Shown here one piece after another: positions 17,847 through 17,876 of a stretch of DNA of 17,876 nt. The notes below the pieces were generated by a model. The model saw nothing but the letters and a program-made list of their open reading frames with translations. It was not told the origin of the DNA and ran no database searches. The stretch comes from CAWEHT01 sp963808455 (lineage in GTDB: Bacteria; Chloroflexota; Anaerolineae; CG2-30-64-16), in NCBI GenBank assembly GCA_963808455.1, contig CAWEHT010000121.1, positions 1-17,876 on the forward strand. Direction: 5' to 3'. The position numbers were made by a program, and so were the translations under genes. The first letter of the stretch is position 1, and every line of letters starts with the position of its first letter.

Positions 17847-17876
17847 CGATATTGCACGGTCCTGAGGTACGGCGAA

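Overview
The window is GC-rich bacterial chromosomal DNA. It probably comes from a Chloroflexota (Anaerolineae/Caldilineae-like) genome or metagenome bin. The reasons are the compact bacterial MetG, the polytopic GT39-type transferase with a C-terminal beta-rich tail, the secreted HtrA lipoprotein with an Ala/Thr/Pro-rich linker, and the LQRTVGNQAVQRLL protein. This placement is an inference from protein style, not a search result. There is no rRNA, tRNA, CRISPR array or insertion sequence that I can support.

Layout, left to right. (1) Minus strand, 1-2088: a family 2 glycosyltransferase followed by a LPG-synthase-TM/flippase-like membrane protein that runs off the left edge, with a good promoter at 2170-2198. 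(2) 2089-2499: a hairpin-rich intergenic stretch. (3) Minus strand, 2500-4404: an HtrA/DegP-type serine protease lipoprotein with two PDZ domains, transcribed from a strong promoter near 4559-4594. (4) 4405-5097: a divergent intergenic region with several inverted repeats ahead of the plus-strand pair GNAT acetyltransferase and metG (methionyl-tRNA synthetase). (5) 7380-7586: a convergent gap holding a terminator-like hairpin and three same-strand, helically phased DnaA-box-like sites. (6) Minus strand, 7587-9189: a protein with the VLQLQRTVGNQAVQRLL motif of contractile-injection-system-associated cargo proteins and a strongly hydrophobic C-terminal half. (7) Minus strand, 9425-11982: a GT39/PMT-like transferase. 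(8) Plus strand, 12188-16996: a short translationally coupled ORF, a LolD/MacB-type ABC ATPase, a long FtsX-type permease and a CrtC/AttH-type lipocalin-like lipoprotein. This resembles an AttEFGH-type exporter operon. (9) Minus strand, 17051-17759: a DUF169 protein.

Almost every long gene is broken by single-base frameshifts; I count about 19. In each case the conserved protein continues immediately in another frame. Many are an extra base in a GCGGC-type context. The short genes (GNAT, ABC ATPase) are intact. This is best read as consensus sequence error rather than gene decay, so coordinates below span the reconstructed genes.

Functionally the window is mostly cell envelope: glycan or lipid-linked sugar transfer (GT2, flippase-like protein, GT39), extracytoplasmic protein quality control (HtrA), and an envelope ABC exporter with its lipocalin. 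The least expected items are the orphan injection-system-like cargo gene with its own TTGACA promoter, the DnaA-box cluster just beyond its 3' end, and a promoter-plus-terminator unit at 11976-12124 that could encode a small RNA.
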